Below, piece by piece: positions 34,870 to 46,302 of a stretch of DNA of 64,000 bases (the stretch's first letter is position 1; every line of letters starts with the position of its first letter). Location of the stretch: assembly GCF_030035675.1 (NCBI RefSeq), contig NC_084482.1, forward strand, positions 227,504,943-227,568,942. The letters run 5' to 3'. Source of the stretch: Rhineura floridana. Taxonomy: Eukaryota > Chordata > Lepidosauria > Squamata > Rhineuridae. Position numbers and translations under genes: made by a program. Below the pieces are notes generated by a model. The model searched no databases, was not told the DNA's origin, and saw nothing but the letters and a program-made list of their open reading frames with translations.

Positions 34870-36730
34870 GGGATACCATGGTCTGAAAGATCTTCACTTT
34901 GGTGTTTGGTGATGCATCTTTGCATTTGAGGATCTTTTCTCATAGCTATCCTCCCCAGTCCAAGACTTCTTCTGATTTCTTGACTATTGTCTCCAGTTTG
35001 GTTAATGAATGTGCCAAGGTATTGATAATCCTTTATAAGTTAAGTGTGTCCACATTGCCAACTTTAAAGTTACATAAATCTTCTGTTGTCATTACTTTAG
35101 TCTTTTTGACGTTCAGCTGTAGTCCTGCTTTTGTGCTTTCCTCTTTAACTTTCATCAGCATTCGTTTTAAATCATTACTGGTTTCTGCTAGTAGTATGGT
35201 ATCATCTGCATATCTTAAATTATTGATATTTCTCCCTCCAATTTCCACACCTCCTTCATCTTGGTCCAATCCACCTTTCCGTATGATATATTCTGCGTAT
35301 AGATTAAACAAATAGGGTGATAAAATACACCCCTGTCTCACACCCTTTCCGATGGGGAACCAGTCAGTTTCTCTATATTCTGTCCTTGCAGTAGCCTCTT
35401 GTCCAGAGTATAGGCTGTGCATCAAGACAATCAGATGCTGTGGCACCCCCCATTTCTTTTAAAGCATCCCATCGTTTTTCATGATCTACACAGTCAAACG
35501 CTTTGCTATAATCTATAAAGCACAGTGTGATTTCCTTCTGAAATTACTTGTTATCCATCATATGTTTGCGATACGATCTGTAGTACCTCTTCCCTTTCTA
35601 AAACCAGCCTGGACATCTGGCACTTCTCACTCCATATATGGTAAGAGTGTTTGTTCTAGAATCTTTAGCGTTACTTACCTCGCATGGTATATTAAGGCAA
35701 TAATTAGATAATTACTGCATTCCCTGGAATCCCCTTTTTTGGAATTGGGATGTACATTGAACACTTCTAATCTGTAGGCCATTGTTTAGTTTTCCATATT
35801 TGTTGCCAAAGTTTTGTCAAAATGTGGACAGATTCAGTCTCAGTAGCTTGTAGCAATTCTATTGGTATGCCATCTGTTCAACTCACATTCTAAAATCTCT
35901 GGTTCTTCACGACACAGTTCCTCCATGAATGAATCTGTTATCCTTGCATCTATTTTATAGAGTTCTTCAGTGTATTGCTTCCATCTTCCTTTTATTTTAT
36001 CTCAGTCAGTCAGTGTGTTCCGCTGTTGATTATTTAACATCCCTACTCTAGGTCTAAATTTCCCTTTAATTTCTTCCTGTACTTCTGCATAAAATATCTC
36101 AATTTCCTCTTCTTCTGTGTTTGCCATTGGAGCATAGACTTAGATGATAGTTATGTTGATAGGTTTCCCATGAAATCTCATTGATATCACTCACTCAGAC
36201 TTCGCATTATAGCTCCTAATTGCTTTTGCTATGTTACTTCTCACTATTAGAGCAACTCCGTTTCTTCTTAATTTCTCATTTCCTGCATAAAATATTTTGT
36301 AGTTTCCTGAAAATGTCCTATTCCCATCCATTTTAATTCACTCACGCCAAGTACTGTAATGTTGATACGTTCCATTTCTTGCTTGACAATTTCTAACTTT
36401 CTCTGGTTCATGCTTCTCACATTCCATGTTCCTATTGTGTGTGTCATACAACTCCGTACTCTCCTTTCGCATCTCTGCGCATCAGCCTCTGGGCTTCCTT
36501 TTGGCTTTGACCCAGCTGCATCATTAGTCACAGCGCTACTCGTACTTGTCCGTTGTTCTTCCCCAGTAGCTCGGTGAGTGTCATCTGACCTGGGGGTCTC
36601 ATCTTCCAGCAGTGTCTCGTGTTGCCGGTAACAGAGAGCTAACATTGTGGGAAGGAGGGAGGGGATGCTGTCTGCCCTCTGGGCAGTGGAAAAGACCAAG
36701 TTCCTATCAGATAGGATCCATCCTAGGTTT
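34870..36730 (-). mobile_element. BovB/RTE LINE, long antisense copy (unit 2)
   Basis: Minus strand shows QHLIVLMHSLYSGQEATART, the RT boxes GVRQGCILSPYLFNLYAEYI and RYADDTILLAETSNDLKRML, the spacer region, and at the right the endonuclease start (IGTWNVRSMNQRKLEIV, ITVLGVSELKWMGIGHF). Its right-hand part is the fragment shared by all three ZNF units. Broken by stops and internal loss; not active. Confidence 0.85.
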
Positions 36731-37004
36731 GTAAATTCCAGCTGTGCATAAGTACTGGGCTGTTCACCTTAAATGGAGGAACAAGAGAGCAGATGTTTGT
36801 TACAATTCTCTCTCTCTGAGACTCTTTTCACAACCTGTTACCAAGCACCCACAGCTTGAATTACTCCATACAAGGCCTCGAGCTTTGACAGTTAAACTCT
36901 GATACCAACAGAGCTCCCAGAAATATGTTTTCAAAGTACAAATCATAATATATTCAAAGGATTTCTCCACAGCATTTTATTGCCTTTCCTTTTCATTCCA
37001 TCAG

Positions 37005-39011
37005 GATATATTTGGGGAGTCAAGGCTGAGAGAGAAACATCTGAAGTATCACTGGAAAATGCTGAGGAGCAGCTGCAGGAGCAGAAACTGAGGAGTCAAG
37101 ATGGAGAAAAAAGTAAAGGAGAGACAAACTCACACAGGAGACAAACCTTATAAATGCTTGGAGTGTGGAAAGAACTTCAGATGGAGTAGCACCCTTACTT
37201 TGCATCAAAGATCTCATACAGGGGACAAACCTCACAATTGCTTGGAGTGTGGAAAGAGCTTCAGTCGGAGTAGCACTCTTAGTTCTCATCAAAGAATTCA
37301 CACAGGGGACAAACCTTATAAATGCTTGGAGTGTGGAAAGAGCTTCAATTGGAGTAGCACCCTTACTTTGCATCAAAGATCTCATACAGGGGACAAACCT
37401 TATACATGCTTGGAGTGTGGAAAGAGCTTCTGTCGAAGTAGCACCCTTACTTTGCATCAAAGAACTCACACAGAGGACAAACCTTATCAATGCTTGGAGT
37501 GTGGAAAGAGCTTCTGTCAGAGTGGCCAGCTTACTTCGCATCACAAAACTCACACAGGAGACAAACCTTATAAATGCTTTGTATGTGGAAAAAGCTTCAG
37601 ATGGAGTAGTGCCCTTACGGTGCATCAAAGAAGTCACACAGGGGACAAACCTTATCAATGTTTGGAGTGTGGAAAGAGGTTCAGTCAGAGTGGCCAGCTT
37701 ACTTCGCATCACAAAACTCACACAGGGGACAAACCTTATAAATGCTTCGAGTGTGGAAAAAGCTTCAGATGGCGTAGTGCCCTTACAATACATCAAAGAA
37801 CTCACACAGGGGACAAACCTTATAAATGCTTGGAGTGTGGAAAGAGCTTCAGTGACAGTAGCACCCTTACTTTGCATCAAAGAACTCACACAGGGGACAA
37901 ACCTTATAAATGCTTCGAGTGTGGAAAGAGCTTCAGTCAGAGTGGCACCCTTAGTATACATGAAAGAACTCATACAGGGGACAAACCGTATCAATGCTTG
38001 GAGTGTGGAAAGAGCTTCAGTCAGAGTGGCAACCTTAGTATACATGAAAGAACTCACACAGGGGACAAACCTTATAAATGTTTAGAGTGTGCAAAGAGCT
38101 TCAGTCACAGAAGCCACCTTACTTCGCATCAGAAAACTCATACAGGGGACAAACCTCATAAATGCTTTGAGTGTGGAAAGACCTTCTGTCAGAGGAGCAA
38201 CTTTACTTCACATCGAAGATGTCACACAGGGGACAAACCTTATAAATGCTTGGAGTGTGGAAAGTCCTTCCGTCAGAGTGGAACCCTTACTTTGCATCAA
38301 AGATATCACACAGGGGACAAACCTTATAAATGCTTGGAGTGTGGAAAGAGCTTCAGTCACAGAAGCCACCTTACTTTGCATCACAAAACTCATACAGGGG
38401 AGAAACCTCATAAATGTTGTGAGTGTGGAAAGACCTTCAGTCACAGTAGCACCCTTACTTCGCATCGAAGAACTCACACAGGGGAAAAACCTTATAAATG
38501 CTTGGAGTGTGGAAAGAGCTTCAGTCGGAGTAGCACCCTTACTTCGCATCAAAGAATTCACACAGGGGACAAACCTTATAAATGCTTGGAGTGTGGAAAG
38601 ATCTTCAGTTGGAGTAGCAACCTTACTTCGCATCAAAGATATCACACAGGAGACAAACCTTATCAATGCTTGGAGTGTGGAAAGAGCTTCTGTCAGAGTG
38701 GCCAACTTACTTCACATCACAAAACTCACACAGGGGACAAATCTTATAAATGCTTGGAGTGTGGAAAAAGCTTTAGATGGAGTAGCGCCCTTATGATGCA
38801 TCAAAGAACTCACACAGGGGACAAACCTTATACATGCTTGGAGTGTGGAAAGAGCTTCAGTGACAGTAGCACCCTTACTTTCCATCGAACAACTCACACA
38901 GGGGAGAAACCTTATAAATGCTTGGAGTGTGGAAAGAGCTTTAGTCAGAGTGGCCACCTTACTTTGCATCAAAGAACACATACAGGGAAGAAACCTTATA
39001 CATGCTTGTAG
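37005..39011 (+). CDS. Zinc-finger last exon of ZNF unit 2 (22 fingers)
   Basis: Exon begins after TTTTCATTCCATCAG with GA-TAT-ATT, as in unit 1. An open frame from ATG at 37,101 (A at -3, G at +4) to 39,011 encodes 22 consecutive C2H2 fingers with intact ligands, linkers TGDKP with a few TGEKP, TEDKP and TGKKP, then YTCL and a stop; degenerate fingers follow. Helices are more varied than in unit 1 ([42 protein letters not shown]). Oddity: the pre-finger linker is 2 nt shorter than in units 1 and 3, so the frame from the acceptor does not enter the fingers; use of the ATG at 37,101 would bypass this. No KRAB exon found upstream. Likely a sequence-specific DNA-binding protein, function unknown. 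Confidence 0.8.
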
Positions 39012-39385
39012 TGTTGAAAGACCTTTCATCAGAATGATTAACTTCAGGCACATCAAAGGATCCGTTGAAGGGAAGAGTTGTATAGATGCTTTGAATGTGG
39101 AAAAAACTTTAAGCAGAGTTCAACTCTTTCTGTGTATGAAAAGATCCATACAGGGAAGCCGGGCCAGAAACAGGATTTTTATGGGGAGTTTCAGACCCCC
39201 AACAATCTTCTTCTCTTAGCTTAACCACAGACTGTTCCACTTCCTTTTCACCTGCTAGTTTGGTGGCCTGTCAGTTTTTCCTGTGCAGAGGTTTTTGCTT
39301 TTCCAGAGATGGGTGAGCATCCAAGATGGGTGCTGAGGCCAAGGTGCCTGCAGAAGCCAAGATTGCCTATCTGTTGTCCAGTTGG
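39012..39385 (+). other. Degenerate terminal fingers and 3' UTR of ZNF unit 2
   Basis: After the stop, eroded finger sequence ([18 protein letters not shown]-like) leads to a 3' region shared with unit 3 (57,281-57,660): TATGGGGAGTTTCAGACCCC, ACAATCTTCTTCTCTTAGCT and GGTGGCCTGTCAGTTTTTCC. Confidence 0.6.
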
Positions 39386-40065
39386 CAGTGGTGTAATGTG
39401 CTGTGTGTTGCTAGAGGATCCTGACTAACCCGCCTGAGTAGTAGCCCAAGAGAAGAGACCGGCACACAGGCCTTTTAGTCTTAAGAGTCTTTTACTGACA
39501 TTAAAGGTTAATATAGAAGAGAATACTTTCCTAACTCTAATAACACCCCCACACACACCAAGCAGTTTCGGTTTCAAGGCTTTATAGACAACAGAAGCTC
39601 TGTGCCACCTGCACATCTGTCCTTGAGCTTTCTGCAAGCCTTAACCCTTCCTTGGCATTCCTGACTGTCTTTGTGGAAAACCAGACCACTAGACTTTCCA
39701 GCAGCCTACAGTTTTCCCCATCATATCCCCCCTCTGGCAGTGACTGTGGATCTGATTTTACTGGACAGGTGTTTAAAATGAGTGGTCAGATGCTGTACCA
39801 CTTGCCCTTCTTCACATCCAAAGTACTGCTTGTTGTTATGTGAAATAACTTTGTACCTAAATAATAAAGCAGAGTTTAACAGTGGTCTGAGATGCTTTTG
39901 TGTGCTGGCATGTGAGTGATTACCTTAGAAGCAGGCTTTTACCCTGCATCGAGATCATTGAGGCTTGAGACTTAGTAAAATTAAGAAAAGCTCCTTTATT
40001 TATAGAAATGCATAGTAGATAGGAAAGGCATACCTACTTCTAACTAACTCAGTTGGAGAGAGGGG
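39386..40065 (-). mobile_element. LTR-retroelement fossil fragment
   Basis: A purine tract in minus orientation (CCAGAGGGGGGATATGATGG, near 39,720) looks like the polypurine tract next to a 3' LTR. The part from 39,735 to 40,060 matches 59,880-60,170 in inverted orientation. Broken fragment of the same retroviral family as the 57.7-61.4 kb fossil; boundaries uncertain. Confidence 0.4.
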
Positions 40066-40079
40066 GCGGAACTCCCAAA

Positions 40080-43000
40080 CAACATGGCTGCCTGGCCCCG
40101 AAGCCCTGCAGTTGGTATTATAATTTTTTAGGTTTTATTGATGTTTTATCATTTTAAAGTGCCTCAAATTGTTTCGGAGAGCTGCAGCTTGCTTGGCAGT
40201 ACAGACTGCTGTTAACAGATACTGAGAACACCTGCTCTCTCCGTTTTATTCGTGTTCTCTCTTAAAGACCTCAACTCAGCTCCATTTTTACAAAAACTAT
40301 TGATGGCGGAGGCACATATCTGTGTCTTATATCTTGGACTATAAAAGCTCAGAGTGCAGATAGAGGTGACTGATTTATAAACTGCAAATCCCCTTTCACT
40401 AATTGCTCTGGCTGTGGTCCCCAGCCTGTCTGGAGTAAAGACAATGCACAGAGACTGTGACTGACTGTTTCTTACACTGGCAGAGATGGGAAGACTTAGA
40501 AGTCTTGGTAAGGGAGATAATTTGCTGCCTCCAAGTTCTATTTCTGGCTGATGGAAGCATCCGACTCTGGCTTGAAGAAACACACGGTGGCAGTTAGGAA
40601 TCGTTTTGACCCCCTGTGTGCCGAAATGACTAACTATAAATCTGAGGCAAAGGGGAAAAAGGCAAGCAGCGTGTCTCCTCTTCCTCATATATTGCCTGAA
40701 CAGAAACAGAAACAGAGATTGACACCTGGGAAAGCCGACCTGCTGGTGGAACAATCATTATTGATTAGCCAGACAGTCCAATCTATCTATGAAGGACATT
40801 ACGGAAAAACTAGATTGCCTCTGTAACAAGTACTTCCTTACACCTCCTAATGCTCATCATCAGGAATGGCAGGGAGAGTTTAAGCGTGTAACTTACAATA
40901 ACCCCTCAAAGGACAAAAACACGAACTCACTTATCTCTGTCCAGTTTGATATTGAGACCTGTGACGTTCCCATTCTGGCACCACCTGTGACGCTCTCACT
41001 CGTGGCTACCAGCAGTCAGGATCGTCATTCTTTCTCACTCTGCTCTAGCACAGATCCCACTAGATCCCACTGCTAGGCAGCACCACCAGCCACTCCCTGT
41101 AAACAATACTGCTAGAGACTTCGCCTTAGTCTCCCTAGGTCTTGTCACTTTGTGTCTGGGTACCCTTGCGGTCCACAACCCCCTTGTATCTTTGTCTATA
41201 AAGCATACAATCCTGGGTTGCTCTGGATACTTGATGATGTTACAATATCTCCCTTCACCACTGCCACCATTAGATACAGTTTCCCTTCAGCCTTGGTAAT
41301 TACCCTGCCCTCCCTTCTGGTCTGTATATCCCCAGCCAAGGATCAGGCTTTAGGTAAACCAATAGAAGTATTTATTTGATAACACCAGGAAATAACAAGA
41401 TTACTTTAGGAATGTTTAACAAGCTTATGGTTTCCTATAGTGTCACTCTTTATGTTTCTGGTCATATATATACTGTCTAAATATCAGCCAAATATAATCC
41501 AACCCTCCCTCAGAACTCTGCCAACCAACGACTCTCCAACAATTCTCATCAACCGTCTCAACCACCTCTCACAACTCGCACCAACCGCCCTCTCAACTCT
41601 CATCCTCCCATTTATACCTTCAGCCATTCAAACACTCAGCCAATCATCATCCAGCATTCTCCAGCCTTCCAACCCATGCTCTCCCCCCTCTCATTCAATT
41701 CACTTACCATATAACCCTTTATAAACTCGCACTTACCATATTTACAGGTTTTAACATGTAAGGACATCACAACACCATGCTAAGTTATCATCCACTTATT
41801 TCCATACAAGGGACCACTGCCCAACTGGGGTTCAGTTGCTTGGGCTAAAAGACATTTGTCATTATTATTGGGGCTACCCTCAGGCTCGATAAATTTAAAA
41901 TCAATAAGGCGTCTTTTCAACAATGGACATACTAGGAAAATTCTCCTAATTTTCAGCTCCTGAAAAATTCCCATAATGATTATGAGAAAGAAAGATCTGC
42001 TAATCCAGAAAGGAGTACACCCTTACAGGCATTTTGAAGATACAAGGGTGAATCCCGTGTTACGCTCCAAAAAGAAGGAAATAGAGAGGGAATCCTTTTT
42101 GCCTCCCCCAACTAGGATTATCACAAGACTGGATGGCCAGGAGGATCCATTCTGGAATGTTGGCTCAAACACCAATACCATCTCTACTGAAGTCACAATA
42201 GCAACGGAAGACGACCCTGAAAGGCCCATGCAAGTGACACCGGTTTCAAGCAATCCAGCCCACAAGGTCTCAGACTCAGACCAGCAAGATTGAATTGAAC
42301 CAGCAGAGGAGGACTTGATAACTGTTTTTCATAAATTCCCTGACAAGGAACAACACAAGATCATGAATAAACTAGAAAAGCTACAGGAAAAGCTGACCCA
42401 AATAAAGAGGGGTAATCAACAAAATATAGGTATAGCCCCAAACCAGCCTTCTCATACTAAATTATGCTTACCTAGACCTATAGACAAAGGAGGAACAGGA
42501 ATAAGCAAATCTACAGACGGACATCTGACCAATGAAGGTGTTCTCCCCCGAGCTCCAGATAGGAAAGATCTGCTGGAAATAAATGGAGAGCTAGAGAACA
42601 GAGACCCTCTCGAGAGTAATAGAGTCTACCTTAGGTCAATACCTACTAGTGAGCATTGGACTTCCTACAGATACCTGGAATCTCATGAACTGGGTAGTCC
42701 CACCTCAAACCAGCAAGAAAAACTGGATGGGGAGGGGCATAGGTTCATGGGCCCGGCTCAGGGAAACAATGGTAGTGTTTTTTTGGACACTATAGGTCTC
42801 TTAACCAAGATAGGCTGACAGCAAAACATCCGGAACAGGTATTGCATATCCTCTCATGGAATATGGCAGGCTGGTTAAACAAGTTTGTTGACCCTGAATT
42901 CATCCCTTACATACAAACATTTGATCTGTTGTGCCTTCAAGAAACCTGGCTCATAGATGTGAATGATAATCACCTCCAAGGCTTCCAAATAGTGGCACTT

Positions 43001-45291
43001 CCAGCCCTAAAAACATCTAAGTATGGGCGCGGAAGTGGAGGTTTGGCCGTACTTCTTTCCACAGACACACACTTGGATATATGGGATTTAAAACTAACAA
43101 AAAATGGATATATACAGACCATATTAGTAAATGTCCCTAGAGCTAATCCCGTTATTTGTGTGAATGTATATATGCCCCCTAAACCTACGAATCCACATAG
43201 CAAACAAGTTTGGCAGGAGTTAGATCAAGTGTTACAAAGTATTGAGGAAGTATTCCCAAGAGCAGATGTCATGTTGTGTGGTGATTTTAATGCCCAAATA
43301 GGTGGAAATAACAAACAAATTTACAAAATCCTTGCTCTAGATGAGGAGTTTGAGGATAATGTAAGTATTTCTGTTCGATGTTCACAGGATACCTCCATCA
43401 ACAGAAATGGACAGTTACTTTATAAAATTGTATATAAGCACCAACTACAATGCTTAAATGGTGGTCCGTTAGACAGGTCATGTGGCCAATATACTTACCT
43501 TACCCAGAAGGGGGGGAGTGTAGTTGATTATATTTTCATGTCCCATAATATCTCTGCAAAGGTACAGTTGTTCCAGTTAGAGGAATGGGCAGAGAGTGAT
43601 CATTTTCCATTGATGTGATATCAACACCAGTAATCAACCCGCCATTTTGCACCCTATTCAGGGCACATATATCGGGGAAAGACGAATTAGATGGTCATTA
43701 ACCCTGGCAGGTGAAATAAAGAAAACTTTATGGAATTAAACTATGATGAAGCTGAGAGGAGAATTTATAAACAAGGAAGAGAACTCTATTAGTACCTATC
43801 AGGCTTTGATAGAAACTCTAAGGCCGTTTTTGGTAAAAACTGGACACCATAAGCCGAAACCTTACTCAAAATCTTGGTTTGATGTAGAATGCAGAAATAG
43901 CAAATGGATCCTGGTAAAAATGGCCAGATCTTTAAGGTCAAACAAATCTGATGCGCAAATTAGGGGTTTTTTGAGACACAGGTGTGCCTATAAGAACCTT
44001 CTAAGAGGGAAAAAGCAAATTCTGGAAAGATCTTGGGCAAGCTATTATTAACAAGAATGAGAAAATTTTCTGGGATCTTGTAGCACGCAGTTTCAAACAA
44101 ATAAAACCAGCAGTGGATGGTCAGATCCTGATGGCAAAATGGGTTTTGTATTTTGGAAACGTGTAAAGCTTGTGCTGAAGGTAATCAAGTAGAGAGATAC
44201 GAAATAATGGATAAGCCAGCCCTAGAGACGGTCCTTGTTTGGCCCCCCGTGAGTGTAGCAGAAATAAAAGGTCTTATTGCGAAGCTCACCCCGGGCAAAG
44301 CCCCAGGCTGGGATATGTTACCAGCTGAAATCTTTCGCACAGATCCAGCGTGGTGGGCACCAATTTTGGCAAAATTATTTACAATAATTAATGCAACTGG
44401 AATACTGCCAGCGAGCTGGACGTCCAGCATTGTAATTCCACTTTACAAGAAAGGCGATCGGAGGGAGTCCCAAAATTATCACCCAGTAAGTTTACTTGAT
44501 GTCCCCGCTAAAATATATGCACGTCATCTTCTAGATAAACTAGAACTCTGGGTAGAAGAACAACAAATTTTATCTCCAATGCAGGCTGGTTTTCAAAAGG
44601 GATTTAGCACAATTGATCAGTGTTTTGTCTTCAACTATTTAATCCAAAAAAATGTACACAACACATCAAAAAAATTGTGTGTTGCACTCATAGATTTATC
44701 ATCCGCTTTTGACTCTATAGATAGACAGCGTCTATGGGGAAAATTAGAGGCCAATTCATTAGACAGATGCCTGTTATTTCTTATTCCAAAGCTTTATTCC
44801 AACACTGATGTCAAGATTTGAGTCGGTAGGGCAGGCTCTCTCTCTGACTCAATCCCAACTTCAAGGGGTGTTAAACAAGGCTTTATTTTAGCCCCACTTT
44901 TATTTAACCTCTACATAAACGATATTACTCAGGAAATTCTGGACCCCTCTCCCCCCCCCGCTGTTGGGAAACAGAAGATCCCAGTTCTGCTTTATGCAGA
45001 TGATAATGGCTCTCATTTCCTTAACCTGTGTGGGACAGAGAAGACTGCTCACCAAATTTGAAACGTATTGTAAGCAGGAAGGTTTATCTATCAATTATAA
45101 CAAGACTAAAATTGTCATTTTTGCTAAGAGGCATGAGCAGCATAAGTGGACCCTGGATGGGCACAGTATAGAACAATGTTGCTCATTCAAATACCTGGGG
45201 CTCCATTTTTCTGAAAACACCAGGTGGTGTACCCACCTTGAGGCAATTACATCCTCAACCACCCATTTATTGGGGCCCATAAAGAAACTTT
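40080..45291 (+). mobile_element. APE-type non-LTR retrotransposon (LINE), clade uncertain
   Basis: Upstream coding remnants (40,551-40,826 and 41,976-42,818) look like an ORF1 region. From 42,842 an endonuclease: ILSWNMAGW, LLCLQETWL, MLCGDFNAQIG and AESDHFPLM. RT motifs follow: KLTPGKAPGWDMLPAEIF (44,280), VIPLYKKGDRRESQNYHPVS, ALIDLSSAFDSIDRQRLWGK, GVKQGFILAPLLFNLYIN and LLYADDNG (about 44,990), then FKYLGLHFSENTRW. Several frame breaks and stops interrupt it. The 3' end is cut off by the copia LTR at 45,292. It is not CR1, L2 or BovB; the pattern is closest in my view to Vingi/Ingi-like elements, but this is unproven. Confidence 0.7.
40986..41771 (-). mobile_element. Candidate solo LTR inside the LINE (fossil)
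   Basis: Bounded by TGTGA and TCACA and lying between two parts of the LINE ORF1 region. On the minus strand a TATAAA-like box near 41,720 and an AATAAA signal near 41,375 are placed as in an LTR. Flanks CCACC and ACACC are similar but not identical. Family not determined. Confidence 0.4.
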
Positions 45292-45635
45292 TGTTGGCAG
45301 CGTTGCTATGTGGCGTATGCCCTTTGTGCGTGTGAGTGAGAGATTGTGTATCATAAGACTCTCAAGGAAGAGACACTTGAAGCGATTAATCTTTTACTGG
45401 CTTAACTCTATACAGAAGCAATACAGACATAGAGATAACACATCTCCTATGTTAGCTACGTTCGCCCCCCACACTTTCACATTCTTTTACAACAGTTTTT
45501 ATAGCTTGCTAGCTGCTTATCTCTGAGCTAATGACATACAGCTGTGGGTACTTTCTGTTTAGCTCCTCTTTGGTTTAACCCGTTCTTAGTCACGTCTTCT
45601 ACAGAAAAAACAATATGCTACCGTTTGGTCCAACA
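45292..45635 (-). repeat. Copia 3' LTR
   Basis: Begins TGTTGG and ends CCAACA on the plus strand. Flanked outside by the LINE ending ...AAACTTT. Confidence 0.85.
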
Positions 45636-45636
45636 A

Positions 45637-45657
45637 CCCCCTCCTTTTTTCTTTTGA
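45637..45657 (-). other. Copia polypurine tract
   Basis: Minus strand AAAAGAAAAAAGGAGGGGGT directly upstream of the 3' LTR, the expected plus-strand primer site. Confidence 0.75.
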
Positions 45658-45989
45658 AGATAGTTCCTTTCTCTCTTGTACACAGTTACATTTACTTCAA
45701 ACATTTACTTCAAACACGTTGTTTTATATATTACACATACCAAGCACGTTAACAAGTTTGTTATATGCTTCTTCGCATAGTGGTTTCGTCAATACATCTG
45801 CAATCATGTGGGACTTTTTTGTATTCAGGTAGATCGATTTCTTATGTTTTTACACATTCAATGTATAATGTATCACCCTCTGTTTTTCCTTCTAAGTGTG
45901 ACTCATATCTCTCACCGTCTTGTACTCGTATTGCACTGATCTGGAATCTATCAGGTGGTCTTCCTATGTTTGCCCTTTCAGACCTTCTC

Positions 45990-46302
45990 AGAGAGGGCAT
46001 TTTCAGTGGCGGCCCCCACTCTCTGGAACTCCCTCCCATTCGATCTTCACCATGCCCCATCCCTGGATATATTTCGCTGGGCATTAAAAACTTGGCTTTT
46101 TGGACAGGCCTTCAGGAATTGGATATTTTATTATCTATTGATCGCCCTAACTGATTTCATGCTGCTGTGATTAATGATCGTTCTGATTTTATTGTATTTT
46201 ATCTGTATTGTATTGTAATTTACTGAATTTTAGTTTGTACGTCGCCTAGAGTGGCTTCGGCCAGATAGGCGACACAAAAATTAAATTTATTATTATTATT
46301 AT
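45990..46302 (+). mobile_element. L2 LINE 3' end inserted in copia
   Basis: Encodes RAFSVAAPTLWNSLPFDLHH and ALKTWLFGQAF, then TACGTCGCCTAGAGTGGCTT and a TTATTATTATT tail. Opposite orientation to the host element. Confidence 0.8.

Noticed and set aside
37020-39056. A long minus-strand frame (about 345 codons) opposite the unit 2 fingers.
   Set aside because: Same periodic peptide as in unit 1's antisense; no start context, no homology, fully explained by the finger repeat.
45308-45526. Frame in the copia LTR (also at 48,617) as a small gene.
   Set aside because: Identical frame in both LTRs and antisense to the element; no support as a gene.
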